Origin: a virus
DNA length: 33,223 bases
IMG/VR virus record: IMGVR_UViG_3300027849_000034
Span: 1 to 33,223 of that record
Direction: 5' to 3' (one strand)
Under the pieces are notes generated by a model. That model did no database searches, was not told the origin of the DNA, and was given only the letters and a program-made list of their open reading frames with translations. The first letter of the stretch is position 1. Each line of letters opens with the position of its first letter. Shown piece by piece: positions 23,887 through 31,521 of this stretch. The position numbers and the translations under genes were made by a program.

Positions 23887-23960
23887 TTGTCTATTCTCCT
23901 AGTTAAATGTCTAATTAATTTTGCATGTTATAATATAAAGCTTTATAATATATACGTTAA

Positions 23961-24218
23961 TTAAAACGTTCCACCATCAATAGCTGCAATGGATGCTGCA
24001 ACAGCGCTTGCTGGTGATGCCTCCCAATTACCGCTTGTTGAATCGTATACCAAAGTATAACCATTCTGTACGTCCGTCGTGTCTACTCCCTGCAAGTTAT
24101 CAATCTTTTGTGCCGTAGCAACTTGAGATTGGCTTGTAGATGTAGTTATAACTCTGGTAGATCCAGTACCTACTGAAACTTTTACATTGTTACTTCCTAC
24201 GCTTACATTAACTGCCAT
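23961..24218 (-). CDS. Short structural protein ending DGGTF
   Basis: 85 residues, beta-rich at the N-terminus (MAVNVSVGSNNVKVSVGTG) and ending with WEASPASAVAASIAAIDGGTF. The segment VDTTDVQNGYTLVYDSTSGNWEA resembles linker sequences of fibre proteins that present a value followed by a short C-terminal tag. It probably attaches to a tail fibre or baseplate through this tag; function unproven. Confidence 0.7.
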   Translation of the reverse strand: MAVNVSVGSNNVKVSVGTGSTRVITTSTSQSQVATAQKIDNLQGVDTTDVQNGYTLVYDSTSGNWEASPASAVAASIAAIDGGTF

Positions 24219-24230
24219 TTGTATTCTCCT

Positions 24231-24560
24231 TTAAGCTCTGGTAACATTTGGTGTTACTGTAACCAGGCCTTCCAAAACTCTTAAAGTCTCTGTCGAACTT
24301 GCTATCTCGACATCGTAAACGTATCGGCCTGCTTTAACTGCTGCCGTTTCCGTCGCCGTGAGTGATAAAGTAACTACGCCAGTCGCATCTACTTTTGCTG
24401 TAGTAAAACTAGTAGCAGTTGTAGCATCGTATGACTTTCTCATTTGACTTGTTACTGTGTAGTAAGTCAGGTCTTTGGCTGATAAATCGTCGTTAGTAAG
24501 GTTAACAGTCATATTGAATGTTGTACCTTGGTCTAAAACAATGTTTGTCATTACTGCCAT
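24231..24560 (-). CDS. Ig-like beta-sandwich structural protein
   Basis: 109 residues. The pattern LDQGTTFNMTVNLTNDDLS, YYTVTSQMRKSYDATTATSF and LTATETAAVKAGRYVYDVEI is that of a small beta-sandwich protein common near phage fibre and baseplate upper-protein genes. It is first in the fibre operon, 33 bases downstream of the late promoter in the shared palindrome at 24593-24604. Likely an adaptor for fibres, by context. Confidence 0.75.
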   Translation of the reverse strand: MAVMTNIVLDQGTTFNMTVNLTNDDLSAKDLTYYTVTSQMRKSYDATTATSFTTAKVDATGVVTLSLTATETAAVKAGRYVYDVEIASSTETLRVLEGLVTVTPNVTRA

Positions 24561-24592
24561 TGGTGAGTTCTCTTTAAATTACTTGTTCTTCT

Positions 24593-24604
24593 TATTTATA
24601 AATA
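24593..24604. promoter_or_regulatory. Palindromic divergent late promoter
   Basis: TATTTATAAATA is a perfect 12-bp palindrome that holds one exact TATAAATA on each strand (minus: 24600-24593; plus: 24597-24604), overlapping by four bases. Minus strand transcripts would serve the fibre operon; plus strand transcripts the glycosyltransferase cluster. On the plus side the expected start lies at about 24610, next to the ATG codons at 24608 and 24617, so the mRNA would have almost no leader. Confidence 0.8.
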
Positions 24605-24607
24605 ATA

Positions 24608-25285
24608 ATGATTACAATGAAAACTATTTTAACTTTAAAATATGGCACCAAATATAGTGCTGAAGACGTGAATTCGATATACGAACATACCGATGGTGTG
24701 TACGATTACATCTGTGTAACCGATGATCCCTCAGGGCTTAACCCTAACATTAAAGTTATTTATATAGAACACGAACCCGAAGGTAATATGGAGAAGCTTA
24801 AACTTTTTCAGATTAAGGCTGATGAGGGTGAGACTATATTATATTTAGATCTTGATGTACGAATACAAAAGAATATAGATCATCTATTCGACTACTGCCA
24901 GCACTATCCAGTAATCGCATACACTTGGTGGAAGGATAAGGGTATTGATGAAATGCCAATAGATGAGTTTCCATACCACGCCAGCGAACCTTTAAGCAAT
25001 TTTAACTCTAGTATTATGTTGTGGAAAGATGCAACGCATATTTGGAATCATTATTGTGAGAAACAAGACGAATATATAGTTAAGTATCCTCACGGAGATG
25101 ATACATTTTTATACCATGAGGGATTTACCTTTGAACACTTACCCGATAAAGAGGTGTATTCATACATGTTCTCAGGTAGAAAATACAGACCTGAATATAC
25201 AATATGTCTACTAAATGGGCAAGACAGATACCCGGAGATTGAGAAAGAATATGATGAACTTTGTTTGCATAAAATGGGGCGATAA
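24608..25285 (+). CDS. Glycosyltransferase-like protein 1 (GT-A, DLD motif)
   Basis: 225 residues. The pattern LKYGTKYSAEDVNSIY, ICVTDDPSGLNPNI, and ILYLDLDVRIQKNIDHLF (DLD at 81-83) matches bacterial and phage GT-A glycosyltransferases where the DxD binds a metal and sugar nucleotide. Near the end VYSYMFSGRKYRPEYTICLLNG parallels YSYNHG motifs of its neighbours. The second ATG at 24617 may be the true start because of the promoter position. It overlaps the next gene. Sugar donor and acceptor are unknown. Confidence 0.8.
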   Translation: MITMKTILTLKYGTKYSAEDVNSIYEHTDGVYDYICVTDDPSGLNPNIKVIYIEHEPEGNMEKLKLFQIKADEGETILYLDLDVRIQKNIDHLFDYCQHYPVIAYTWWKDKGIDEMPIDEFPYHASEPLSNFNSSIMLWKDATHIWNHYCEKQDEYIVKYPHGDDTFLYHEGFTFEHLPDKEVYSYMFSGRKYRPEYTICLLNGQDRYPEIEKEYDELCLHKMGR

Positions 25286-26012
25286 ATACGAGCCTGCATA
25301 TGTAAATAACCTGTATCGTATGGTACAGAACAATTACAAGCATGACTTTACATTTACCTGCTTCACCGACGATCCCGTTGGATTGGATTGCGACACAAAA
25401 CCTATACCCGATATAGATCCTCTTCACCCTAAGTACTGGTTTGGAATAGAGAACTACTGCTGGGATAGATCCAAGTTCCTTGTATTCAACTCGCATAACT
25501 GGTTGGGGTATAATGGAAAGTGGTGTTATATGGATCTTGATATAATAATTCATAATGATATATCAGATCTAAACGAACTAGCATTGAAACCTAGAATAGC
25601 ACACTCCAATTGGCAGGATCCTAAACAGTTACATGATAGGAAATTCATAGACATCAGAGGGACTTATCATAATTCTAGTCTCATGTGCTGGAACAGAGAT
25701 CAATGTGAACACATATTCTGGGACGTAATTCAAGAAGAGCAACAAATATTCAGAACGTTCTTTAAGGGTACAGACAATTATCATTTCTGGAGACAGAGAG
25801 AGTTTTGGAATAACATACCTCACGATTGGTTGTACAGTTATAACCATGGTCTTAAATATCCAGATGATTTAGAGCGTTATAAATATAGAGAAGACTGTAA
25901 GATATGTATCTTTAATGTAAATAAGATTAAAGGCCAGACTCCACAGTATGAGATAAATGAAATAGATGATGAACAACTTTTGAGACATTGGCATGGTAAC
26001 ACTAATAGCTAA
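25251..26012 (+). CDS. Glycosyltransferase-like protein 2 (GT-A, DLD motif)
   Basis: 253 residues from ATG 25251 (MMNFVCIKWGDKYEPAYVNN); a longer frame is less likely as it begins within the preceding gene, well beyond any ribosome binding site. Typical parts: FTFTCFTDDPVGLDCD, CYMDLDIIIHNDI (DLD about 95-97), and DWLYSYNHGLKYPDD before the C-terminal CKICIFN. It overlaps its upstream neighbour by 35 bases and the next by 20, indicating coupled translation of the cluster. Confidence 0.82.
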   Translation: MMNFVCIKWGDKYEPAYVNNLYRMVQNNYKHDFTFTCFTDDPVGLDCDTKPIPDIDPLHPKYWFGIENYCWDRSKFLVFNSHNWLGYNGKWCYMDLDIIIHNDISDLNELALKPRIAHSNWQDPKQLHDRKFIDIRGTYHNSSLMCWNRDQCEHIFWDVIQEEQQIFRTFFKGTDNYHFWRQREFWNNIPHDWLYSYNHGLKYPDDLERYKYREDCKICIFNVNKIKGQTPQYEINEIDDEQLLRHWHGNTNS

Positions 26013-27504
26013 TCAGCTAGACGCTAAATATAGTCAATCACATATAAATGCTTTTTATACACAAGCAAAAAAACTGATTGCTGATCCTTTTGACTTTGTT
26101 GTCTTTGTAAACCAAACAGAAATGAGTCTGCTAAACACAACCAAAAAGAAAGACGGGTACCTACAAGGGATTACATTCCATGTACCTAAGTACGGTAAAG
26201 ACTGGATTGAAATTGATATTATCCAGCATACCAAACCAGGCGAGCGTAGTCTACTTGTAACACCAAACGTTATATTAAACAATCCTGAATCGTTCTTTAG
26301 TTATAAGTCAAAGGGTATTGACAAACTATATCTTGAAGACGGAAATCTGTGTTACTTCTGCCACCGTAATGAAAAGGTTGAAGGCATATTATCTAAGTGG
26401 AATGAGATGGAAGACTCAATGACGTTTGACAACCACTCCTTTGAAGATGCGTTCTTTAGTAACATTGTACCAGACTTTTCGTTTATACAAAATACAAATC
26501 ACAACTACCCAGAAAAGACTGAGGGCGACATAGTTGTATTGCCTTATTGGTATTCAGATTTCTCTAAAGAACAATTAGAATTAAATTACAACAGAGAGGC
26601 AGATCTATATCCTTGGCTACCCGAAAGAGTAGAGATTGAAGCAATAGGACCTACTGGACATTTAACTACTGATATTGTTGAAGATGCTTTTACTGTAGAC
26701 TTTTGTGAGAAGGCAAGACTAAAAAGAATTAAAATGGTAGGACTTACACAAGATCCTACTGATAACCCAGAGTTGTTTGACATAATACAATACCTAATGG
26801 GTAACTGGGGCGTTGCAGTTGACCTTGAAACTGATGGTATTAATAACGACATGGGATGGTGGCGTACATTGGGTATGTTATACTTTACAATAACAAATAA
26901 TATAGCTAACATTACATTTAATATTAATACCTCACACCCAGACGAAAAGATACTACGACATGCAGACGAGTTACTTAAGCAGGGTTGCAGAGTCTTTTGG
27001 AGTTACACACAAACATCGTTGACGCAAGAGAATGATGTTGTAAGAGCTAAAGAGTTATCTAAAAGACATCTTTTTACAGGTTTCATATATAATGATAAAA
27101 TCGAACCAGAGAAAGTGGTTATAGAACCGAAGGAAACCAGTGAAATGCCAGACTATAATCTCATTACACTTGACACTCTACAGACAGTTAAACAAGACGA
27201 CATATATAAAGAGAGAAAGATAAAATTTGCTCCACATGTTAAATGTGAAGGTAAGATTAATAATCAATTTTATTTAAGTGCTAAAGGAAATGTATTTCCG
27301 TGTAAGCATGTAGCAAACAATATTATCTCAGCAGACAGATCTCCAGAACATAGGACGGAGTTAATGTATAGTTGGGACAAGAACAATATTTGTAATTATA
27401 CATTAGAAGATATTTTTACTAATGATTTTTACAAAGGGTATTTTAATAATTTATTAAAGTTGAACCCGATAGTTATTCATAATGAACAGGAAGGCATATG
27501 TTAA
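25993..27504 (+). CDS. Fusion pseudoenzyme: GT-like N-half, radical-SAM-like/SPASM C-half
   Basis: 503 residues. Residues 1-190 follow the neighbouring glycosyltransferase layout (LIANQLDAKYSQSHINAFY at the start), but where the others have DLD this protein has TPN (SLLVTPNVILNNPESFF, 90-92). Residues 246-282 (KMVGLTQDPTDNPELFDIIQ...VAVDLETDGIN) match the core of radical SAM proteins between the GGEP and TNG strands, but no CX3CX2C cluster motif is seen upstream (only C238). Then C418 and C437 with G432 give the SPASM pattern C-X13-G-X4-C in VKCEGKINNQFYLSAKGNVF; C467 and the C-terminal C503 may add ligands. It may be a scaffold or regulator rather than an active enzyme. Read from pattern, so homology of each half needs testing. 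Confidence 0.65.
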   Translation: MVTLIANQLDAKYSQSHINAFYTQAKKLIADPFDFVVFVNQTEMSLLNTTKKKDGYLQGITFHVPKYGKDWIEIDIIQHTKPGERSLLVTPNVILNNPESFFSYKSKGIDKLYLEDGNLCYFCHRNEKVEGILSKWNEMEDSMTFDNHSFEDAFFSNIVPDFSFIQNTNHNYPEKTEGDIVVLPYWYSDFSKEQLELNYNREADLYPWLPERVEIEAIGPTGHLTTDIVEDAFTVDFCEKARLKRIKMVGLTQDPTDNPELFDIIQYLMGNWGVAVDLETDGINNDMGWWRTLGMLYFTITNNIANITFNINTSHPDEKILRHADELLKQGCRVFWSYTQTSLTQENDVVRAKELSKRHLFTGFIYNDKIEPEKVVIEPKETSEMPDYNLITLDTLQTVKQDDIYKERKIKFAPHVKCEGKINNQFYLSAKGNVFPCKHVANNIISADRSPEHRTELMYSWDKNNICNYTLEDIFTNDFYKGYFNNLLKLNPIVIHNEQEGIC

Positions 27505-27716
27505 AAGTTAAAGATGGTACGGTGATTGAAGGTAGTTTTAATGATGAGGAATTCATTCCTATTGTAGTCAACTCAGAATTCTCCACACTATTAGTTCAAA
27601 TAGATTTAGAAAATTTCGAACCAAAGTGTGTTGAAATTACAATGTTGCTTGCAGGTGAAGGCAAACAATACGGTACAGATTATGTTATTGTTAGGAGAGC
27701 AGTAAGTGAGAGTTAA
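27498..27716 (+). CDS. Small hypothetical protein in the GT cluster
   Basis: 72 residues, mostly beta-like and acidic (MLKVKDGTVIEGSFNDEEFIP...VIVRRAVSES). AGGAAGG lies just upstream of its ATG, and it overlaps the genes on both sides (7 and 11 bases). No motif is recognised. It may be a small partner of the fusion protein before it. Confidence 0.7.
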   Translation: MLKVKDGTVIEGSFNDEEFIPIVVNSEFSTLLVQIDLENFEPKCVEITMLLAGEGKQYGTDYVIVRRAVSES

Positions 27717-28518
27717 TATTGTATGTGCCAAGTGGGGGACAAAATATGGTCCTCACTTTGTAAACAAATTAAAGAATATGGCAAAAAGAAACTGTGATCC
27801 AAAACACGATTTCCATTTCTATTGTTATACTGATGACTCCGAAGGCTTTGATGATGACATTAAGGTTATAGACTTCCCAGATATTCCAAACATACACCCG
27901 AAGTATTGGTTCCAAAAAGACGAATTTAAATATGGCATGGCACGATGTTGGGATAGACCTAAAACATTTGTATTCAATACGCACAACTTTGCTGAAGATA
28001 AACCTACAGGACGTTTTGTTTTCTTTGACTTAGATGTAATCATACAGAATGACATAGAGCCTTTACTTACATACAACATGGAACGGCCTACTAAGTTAAG
28101 ATCTTGGTGGCAAGATCCTCGTCCAATGAAGACTCGTAGATTTAAATTGGCACATGGTGCATACACAAATGGCAGTTGTCAAGTATGGAGCGACGATCAG
28201 GCAGAATGTATATGGGACGATGTATTAAAACACCAGGAACAGATATGGTTTACATATACAGACGGTACAGATAATTATCACTCTTGGAGATGGGGAGACT
28301 GGGGTAAGAAACTATGGGATCACTTCCCGGCAGACTATGCTTACTCGTATAACCGAGGCCGTAGTTGGGACGATGACGATTTAGAAGTTGACATTTACAG
28401 AGAGACTCCAATTGTATGTGTATTTAATATTGATCTACTACCGTTTGAGGATGCTAGTAGAGGACACACAAAACAAGATGAGTTAGCAGACCCTGCGTTA
28501 TTGAGGCATTGGGTATAA
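27706..28518 (+). CDS. Glycosyltransferase-like protein 3 (GT-A, DLD motif)
   Basis: 270 residues, with a GTG start supported by AGGAG ten bases upstream. Motifs are CAKWGTKYGPHFVNKL, FYCYTDDSEGFDDDIK, FVFFDLDVIIQNDI (DLD 108-110), and YAYSYNRGRSWDDDD near the end, all conserved with its paralogues. HPKYWFQKDE parallels HPKYWFGIEN of protein 2, its closest relative here. Its stop shares a base with the next start (TAATG). Confidence 0.82.
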   Translation: MRVNIVCAKWGTKYGPHFVNKLKNMAKRNCDPKHDFHFYCYTDDSEGFDDDIKVIDFPDIPNIHPKYWFQKDEFKYGMARCWDRPKTFVFNTHNFAEDKPTGRFVFFDLDVIIQNDIEPLLTYNMERPTKLRSWWQDPRPMKTRRFKLAHGAYTNGSCQVWSDDQAECIWDDVLKHQEQIWFTYTDGTDNYHSWRWGDWGKKLWDHFPADYAYSYNRGRSWDDDDLEVDIYRETPIVCVFNIDLLPFEDASRGHTKQDELADPALLRHWV

Positions 28519-29207
28519 TGCACATAGAGTATTTAAATATCTATACGGTTAAACATGGTACCAAATACGGCTCCGCGCATGTTAACAAGATATTAGAATC
28601 CTGTAAACAGAATTTGTCTTACAAGTTTACGTTTCATTGTTTAACTGAAAGCCCTAAAGGATTAGATGAAGACATAGTAGTCATTCCTCTTCCTAAAGAT
28701 AACAAGTTAGAAAAATGGTGGAATAAGATGTACTTGTTTGATAGCAACGTTGTAAGACAGAAGGGTGAGAATCTTTTCTTTGACTTAGATGTTATCATAC
28801 AAAAAGACATAGATGATATAGCTAATTTCGATCCTGAGGATTGCTTAGCTTTTGGCCAAACACATTGGCATGATTTAGAAACTATGGCAAAGAACACAGA
28901 GCATGTTCCTCATAGATTCACAGATTTAAATAGTAGTGTATTAAGATGGAACGATAACCTGGATACAGAAAATATATCGTTATATTTTAAAGCACATTTG
29001 GAAAAGGTCCTATGGTACTATAGGGGGATAGATAACTTCTTCATGCACAAGGGTGTAGCAAGAATTAAATATTTTCCAATAGGGTGGTTTTATAGTTACA
29101 ATCACGGGTACATATATCCGCATGATGTAGAAAAACAAGTGTACAGACAGATACCATATGTTTGTTTATTTGATTCAATGGGAAGAAAAGAAGATGTTAA
29201 ATTTTAA
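28518..29207 (+). CDS. Glycosyltransferase-like protein 4 (GT-A, DLD motif)
   Basis: 229 residues from ATG 28518, which overlaps the preceding stop (TAATG); an upstream TTG is less likely. Visible: VKHGTKYGSAHVNKIL, FTFHCLTESPKGLDEDI, LFFDLDVIIQKDIDDI (DLD about 89-91) and WFYSYNHGYIYPHDVE near the end. It overlaps the next start by 14 bases. Same proposed role as the other three; acceptor unknown. Confidence 0.82.
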   Translation: MHIEYLNIYTVKHGTKYGSAHVNKILESCKQNLSYKFTFHCLTESPKGLDEDIVVIPLPKDNKLEKWWNKMYLFDSNVVRQKGENLFFDLDVIIQKDIDDIANFDPEDCLAFGQTHWHDLETMAKNTEHVPHRFTDLNSSVLRWNDNLDTENISLYFKAHLEKVLWYYRGIDNFFMHKGVARIKYFPIGWFYSYNHGYIYPHDVEKQVYRQIPYVCLFDSMGRKEDVKF

Positions 29208-29862
29208 TTTTTTAAACAGTATGCAATATTGGGGAGAGGGTTTAGCCAAAGTCGAGCATGAAATGAAACACAAGCACGATGACTTTAGGCAGGCGCTTAA
29301 TCCGAATACTATGGAAGGGGCTATTTGGTTAGTTGAAGAGCTAAAGAAAAGCCTAGACAATTACATGAAAGACGAGCAGTTTAATATTCTTATATTAAAT
29401 AGCTGGTTAGGAGTTCCTTTAGTTCCACTGCTGTGTGAGAACTTGTCCGTAGGAGAAATGCACCTAGTTGACATCGATAAAGAAGCTTTAGAGCTCTCTA
29501 AGGTCTTTAACAAGCATTATAGCACTGAAGAATACATAAAATTAAATCATTGGAACTTAGATGTTCCCTTCGCTTTTGATGAACTTAATCAATTGAATGT
29601 TGATATTGTAATTACAATGGGAGCAGAACAGATGTTTCCATTACAGGATTTAAAAACAGCAAACAAACATGCAGTATTTGCTTGTCAATCATCTAATGTT
29701 ATTGAAGAGATGTATGGTATCAACTGTGTGGATAGTGAGAAGGCTCTTATTGAGAACGTGGGTCTTAAAGATACCATGTACTCAGGTAAAACAAAACAAT
29801 TTTACTATGATTGGAATGGTAAAGTATACTTCGATAGGTTTATGGCAATTGGCACAAAATAA
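29194..29862 (+). CDS. Class I methyltransferase-like protein
   Basis: 222 residues from ATG 29194 (MLNFNFLNSMQYWGEGLAKV); a purine-rich GGAAGAAAAGAAG precedes it. The segment FNILILNSWLGVPLVPLL (64-81) followed by MHLVDIDKEALELSKVF resembles the first two strands of a SAM-dependent Rossmann fold, with D93/D95 as the acidic strand-2 end. The usual GxGxG is degenerate (NSWLGVP), and no DPPY-type catalytic motif is visible. Substrate unknown; its place in the sugar cluster suggests a glycan or peptide target. Confidence 0.6.
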   Translation: MLNFNFLNSMQYWGEGLAKVEHEMKHKHDDFRQALNPNTMEGAIWLVEELKKSLDNYMKDEQFNILILNSWLGVPLVPLLCENLSVGEMHLVDIDKEALELSKVFNKHYSTEEYIKLNHWNLDVPFAFDELNQLNVDIVITMGAEQMFPLQDLKTANKHAVFACQSSNVIEEMYGINCVDSEKALIENVGLKDTMYSGKTKQFYYDWNGKVYFDRFMAIGTK

Positions 29863-30082
29863 AAAACTGAACGCAGCTTTAAAAGAAGCATCCTTCGATA
29901 CTTTTATAGGAGCAATAATAATGTTCCCTTTAAGTGTATTCATAATAAAAGTTTGTATAGAGTACGCTGAAACCACAGCATTTATGGCTGCGTTAATTAA
30001 CTTTATATCTTTAACTGGAGTAGCCATCGTGAGGAAAACCCTAGTGAGGCTAAGGTTCTCCAAGTACGATGTGTTTGATTAG
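29816..30082 (+). CDS. Small two-helix membrane protein
   Basis: 88 residues if started at ATG 29816, which overlaps the previous gene by 47 bases; a later start nearer 29850 is possible. Two hydrophobic segments are predicted, about residues 28-47 and 52-72, followed by a basic end (RKTLVRLRFSKYDVFD). It ends convergently with the minus-strand gene at 30079, overlapping by four bases. A longer frame of 137 codons is visible, but its first part is a shadow of the methyltransferase gene. Function unknown. Confidence 0.6.
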   Translation: MVKYTSIGLWQLAQNKKLNAALKEASFDTFIGAIIMFPLSVFIIKVCIEYAETTAFMAALINFISLTGVAIVRKTLVRLRFSKYDVFD

Positions 30083-30258
30083 TCTCGTTCGCCGATCTTT
30101 TTAAACTTACGTCTAGATTTACTAAACTGTTTTAAAGGACTCTTAAAGACTTTGTCATTGTATTGAACCAAGTGTCCAGTCTTTTTGTTAACGTGATATA
30201 TTCCATTTGTTATATTCACGCCATCCCAGTCAGTTACTTCTTGTAATATCTCAATCAT
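30079..30258 (-). CDS. 59-residue basic protein after the ligase
   Basis: ATG at 30258 overlaps the ligase stop by 8 bases and is preceded by GGAG, giving a 59-residue product (MIEILQEVTDWDGVNITNGI...KKIGERD). The C-terminal third is strongly basic (KQFSKSRRKFKK), compatible with nucleic acid binding. No family recognised. Its stop overlaps the convergent plus-strand stop by four bases. Confidence 0.7.
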   Translation of the reverse strand: MIEILQEVTDWDGVNITNGIYHVNKKTGHLVQYNDKVFKSPLKQFSKSRRKFKKIGERD

Positions 30259-31363
30259 TTCTATCTCCTATACCCCAGTCAATTACTACTGGGAAACGTG
30301 GAACACCATCTGGTGTCTTCTCAAAATATCTAACAGTAACCCAAGTAGGTTTTACTTCCTGTTCAAGTAATGCTTTTAATACAGCCTGTTGTCCTCTAAC
30401 TCCACTACCGAAAGTTCTACCATCGCCTAACTCTAGTTCAAAGTGTTTGGCATATCCCGCCCAGTTACCTGAACCCTCTAGTACTTTAACAACATTAAAC
30501 TCTTCGGTAACAAACTCTTTTCGTTTAAGTAGATTCTTACTTCTTTTATTCTCATAAGGTGTGTCGTTACGAACCATTTGTCCTTCGTATCCTTGCTCTG
30601 TGTATTCTGAATATAAAGTATCTAGTTCGTCTTGGCTATCACACCATGTTGTTGTAACTAATTTAATACAATCACTGCTACGCCAAGCCATAAAGTCTTC
30701 ATTAAGAAAGGCATCTCTATCTGAAAATGATTCGTTGTCTAAATCTACCATATCATATACATGATACTGAACAAGTTTTTCTGCCATTTCTTGTTCTTCC
30801 TGTGAAGGTTTTATTTTACGAACTAGACTTGTAATCTTGTTGAAGTCTGATTTTAGTGCGTGATTATAAAGTTCACCATCTAATATAACATCAGGCCACT
30901 CTTCAAAGAAAGCTTTTAGATCATTGTATATGTGATTACAAGTTGTAATCTCTTTTCCTGCTCTTGTATAAAGGCCGTCTTTTCTTGCAATACATCTAAT
31001 ACCATCTAACTTAGGTTGACTGAAACCATTAGACTGAGGTCTTTTAGTGTAGTCATGTGCTAGTTGGGGTTTAAACTTATCGTAAGAATCAACAAGTGAG
31101 ATGTCTTCAAAGTATTCTTTTTCTACTTTCTTATCCCACATTGCTTGAGCTTCTTTTTGTGCTTGTTCAGCATCTGTAGTAGCATTTGCTTTACCTTCGT
31201 TCTTGCCGTAAGCATCTTTCCAACCACTAGTAACTAGTTTGCCGTCTTTAATGCCTGCAATAGTTCTAGTAGCATTCATCACACCATTAGAATATTCGAC
31301 TGTTAGTTCACGAATGTTTCCGTTCGTGTCTCTTTTGTATAGTTTGTTTAAAGGAAATATCAT
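30251..31363 (-). CDS. ATP-dependent DNA ligase with N-terminal WGR-like domain
   Basis: 370 residues from ATG 31363, chosen because it overlaps the stop of the upstream membrane ORF (ATGA) and has GGAG upstream; a longer frame begins 12 codons earlier inside that ORF. It seals nicks with ATP. Motif I KLDGIR contains the adenylated lysine (K118), motif III is ILDGELY (about 161-166), motif IV EGQMVR (260-265) and motif V LLKRKE (about 278-283). The N-terminal about 75 residues (YKRDTNGNIRELTVEY...GKANATTDAEQA) look like a WGR-type domain. This differs from T4 gp30 ligase and resembles smaller phage/viral ligases. Confidence 0.9.
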   Translation of the reverse strand: MIFPLNKLYKRDTNGNIRELTVEYSNGVMNATRTIAGIKDGKLVTSGWKDAYGKNEGKANATTDAEQAQKEAQAMWDKKVEKEYFEDISLVDSYDKFKPQLAHDYTKRPQSNGFSQPKLDGIRCIARKDGLYTRAGKEITTCNHIYNDLKAFFEEWPDVILDGELYNHALKSDFNKITSLVRKIKPSQEEQEMAEKLVQYHVYDMVDLDNESFSDRDAFLNEDFMAWRSSDCIKLVTTTWCDSQDELDTLYSEYTEQGYEGQMVRNDTPYENKRSKNLLKRKEFVTEEFNVVKVLEGSGNWAGYAKHFELELGDGRTFGSGVRGQQAVLKALLEQEVKPTWVTVRYFEKTPDGVPRFPVVIDWGIGDRND

Positions 31364-31521
31364 AGTATGTAGACTCCATTTGAAAATACTGTCTGCCAAA
31401 CAGCTAGGGCTAGTAGTACTAGGATTCCTGCTGCAAGTAATTTAACTAAAAACATTAACATTCCTGGTAAAAATTTAAATGCCAAAAAGCCTATTGCTAA
31501 CAATCCGATTAGTTCTAACAT
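31360..31521 (-). CDS. 53-residue membrane protein coupled to the ligase
   Basis: Its ATG (31521-31519) shares a base with the stop of the preceding gene (TAATG), and its TGA (31362-31360) overlaps the ligase ATG by four bases. GAGGTGG is the ribosome binding site. The product is almost entirely hydrophobic (MLELIGLLAIGFLAFKFLPG, then LVKLLAAGILVLLALAVW), i.e. one long or two short membrane helices. No family recognised. Its hydrophobic pattern and perfect joints on both sides support a true gene. Confidence 0.75.
   Translation of the reverse strand: MLELIGLLAIGFLAFKFLPGMLMFLVKLLAAGILVLLALAVWQTVFSNGVYIL

Noticed and set aside
23934-23947. Perfect 14-bp palindrome TATAAAGCTTTATA before the 469-residue fibre gene
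   Set aside because: It resembles a double late promoter but neither side matches TATAAATA; AT-rich palindromes of this size are expected by chance.
29669-29815. Longer upstream part of the plus-strand frame ending at 30082
   Set aside because: This part is a shifted frame of the methyltransferase-like gene; only the part from about 29816 has its own membrane-protein character.
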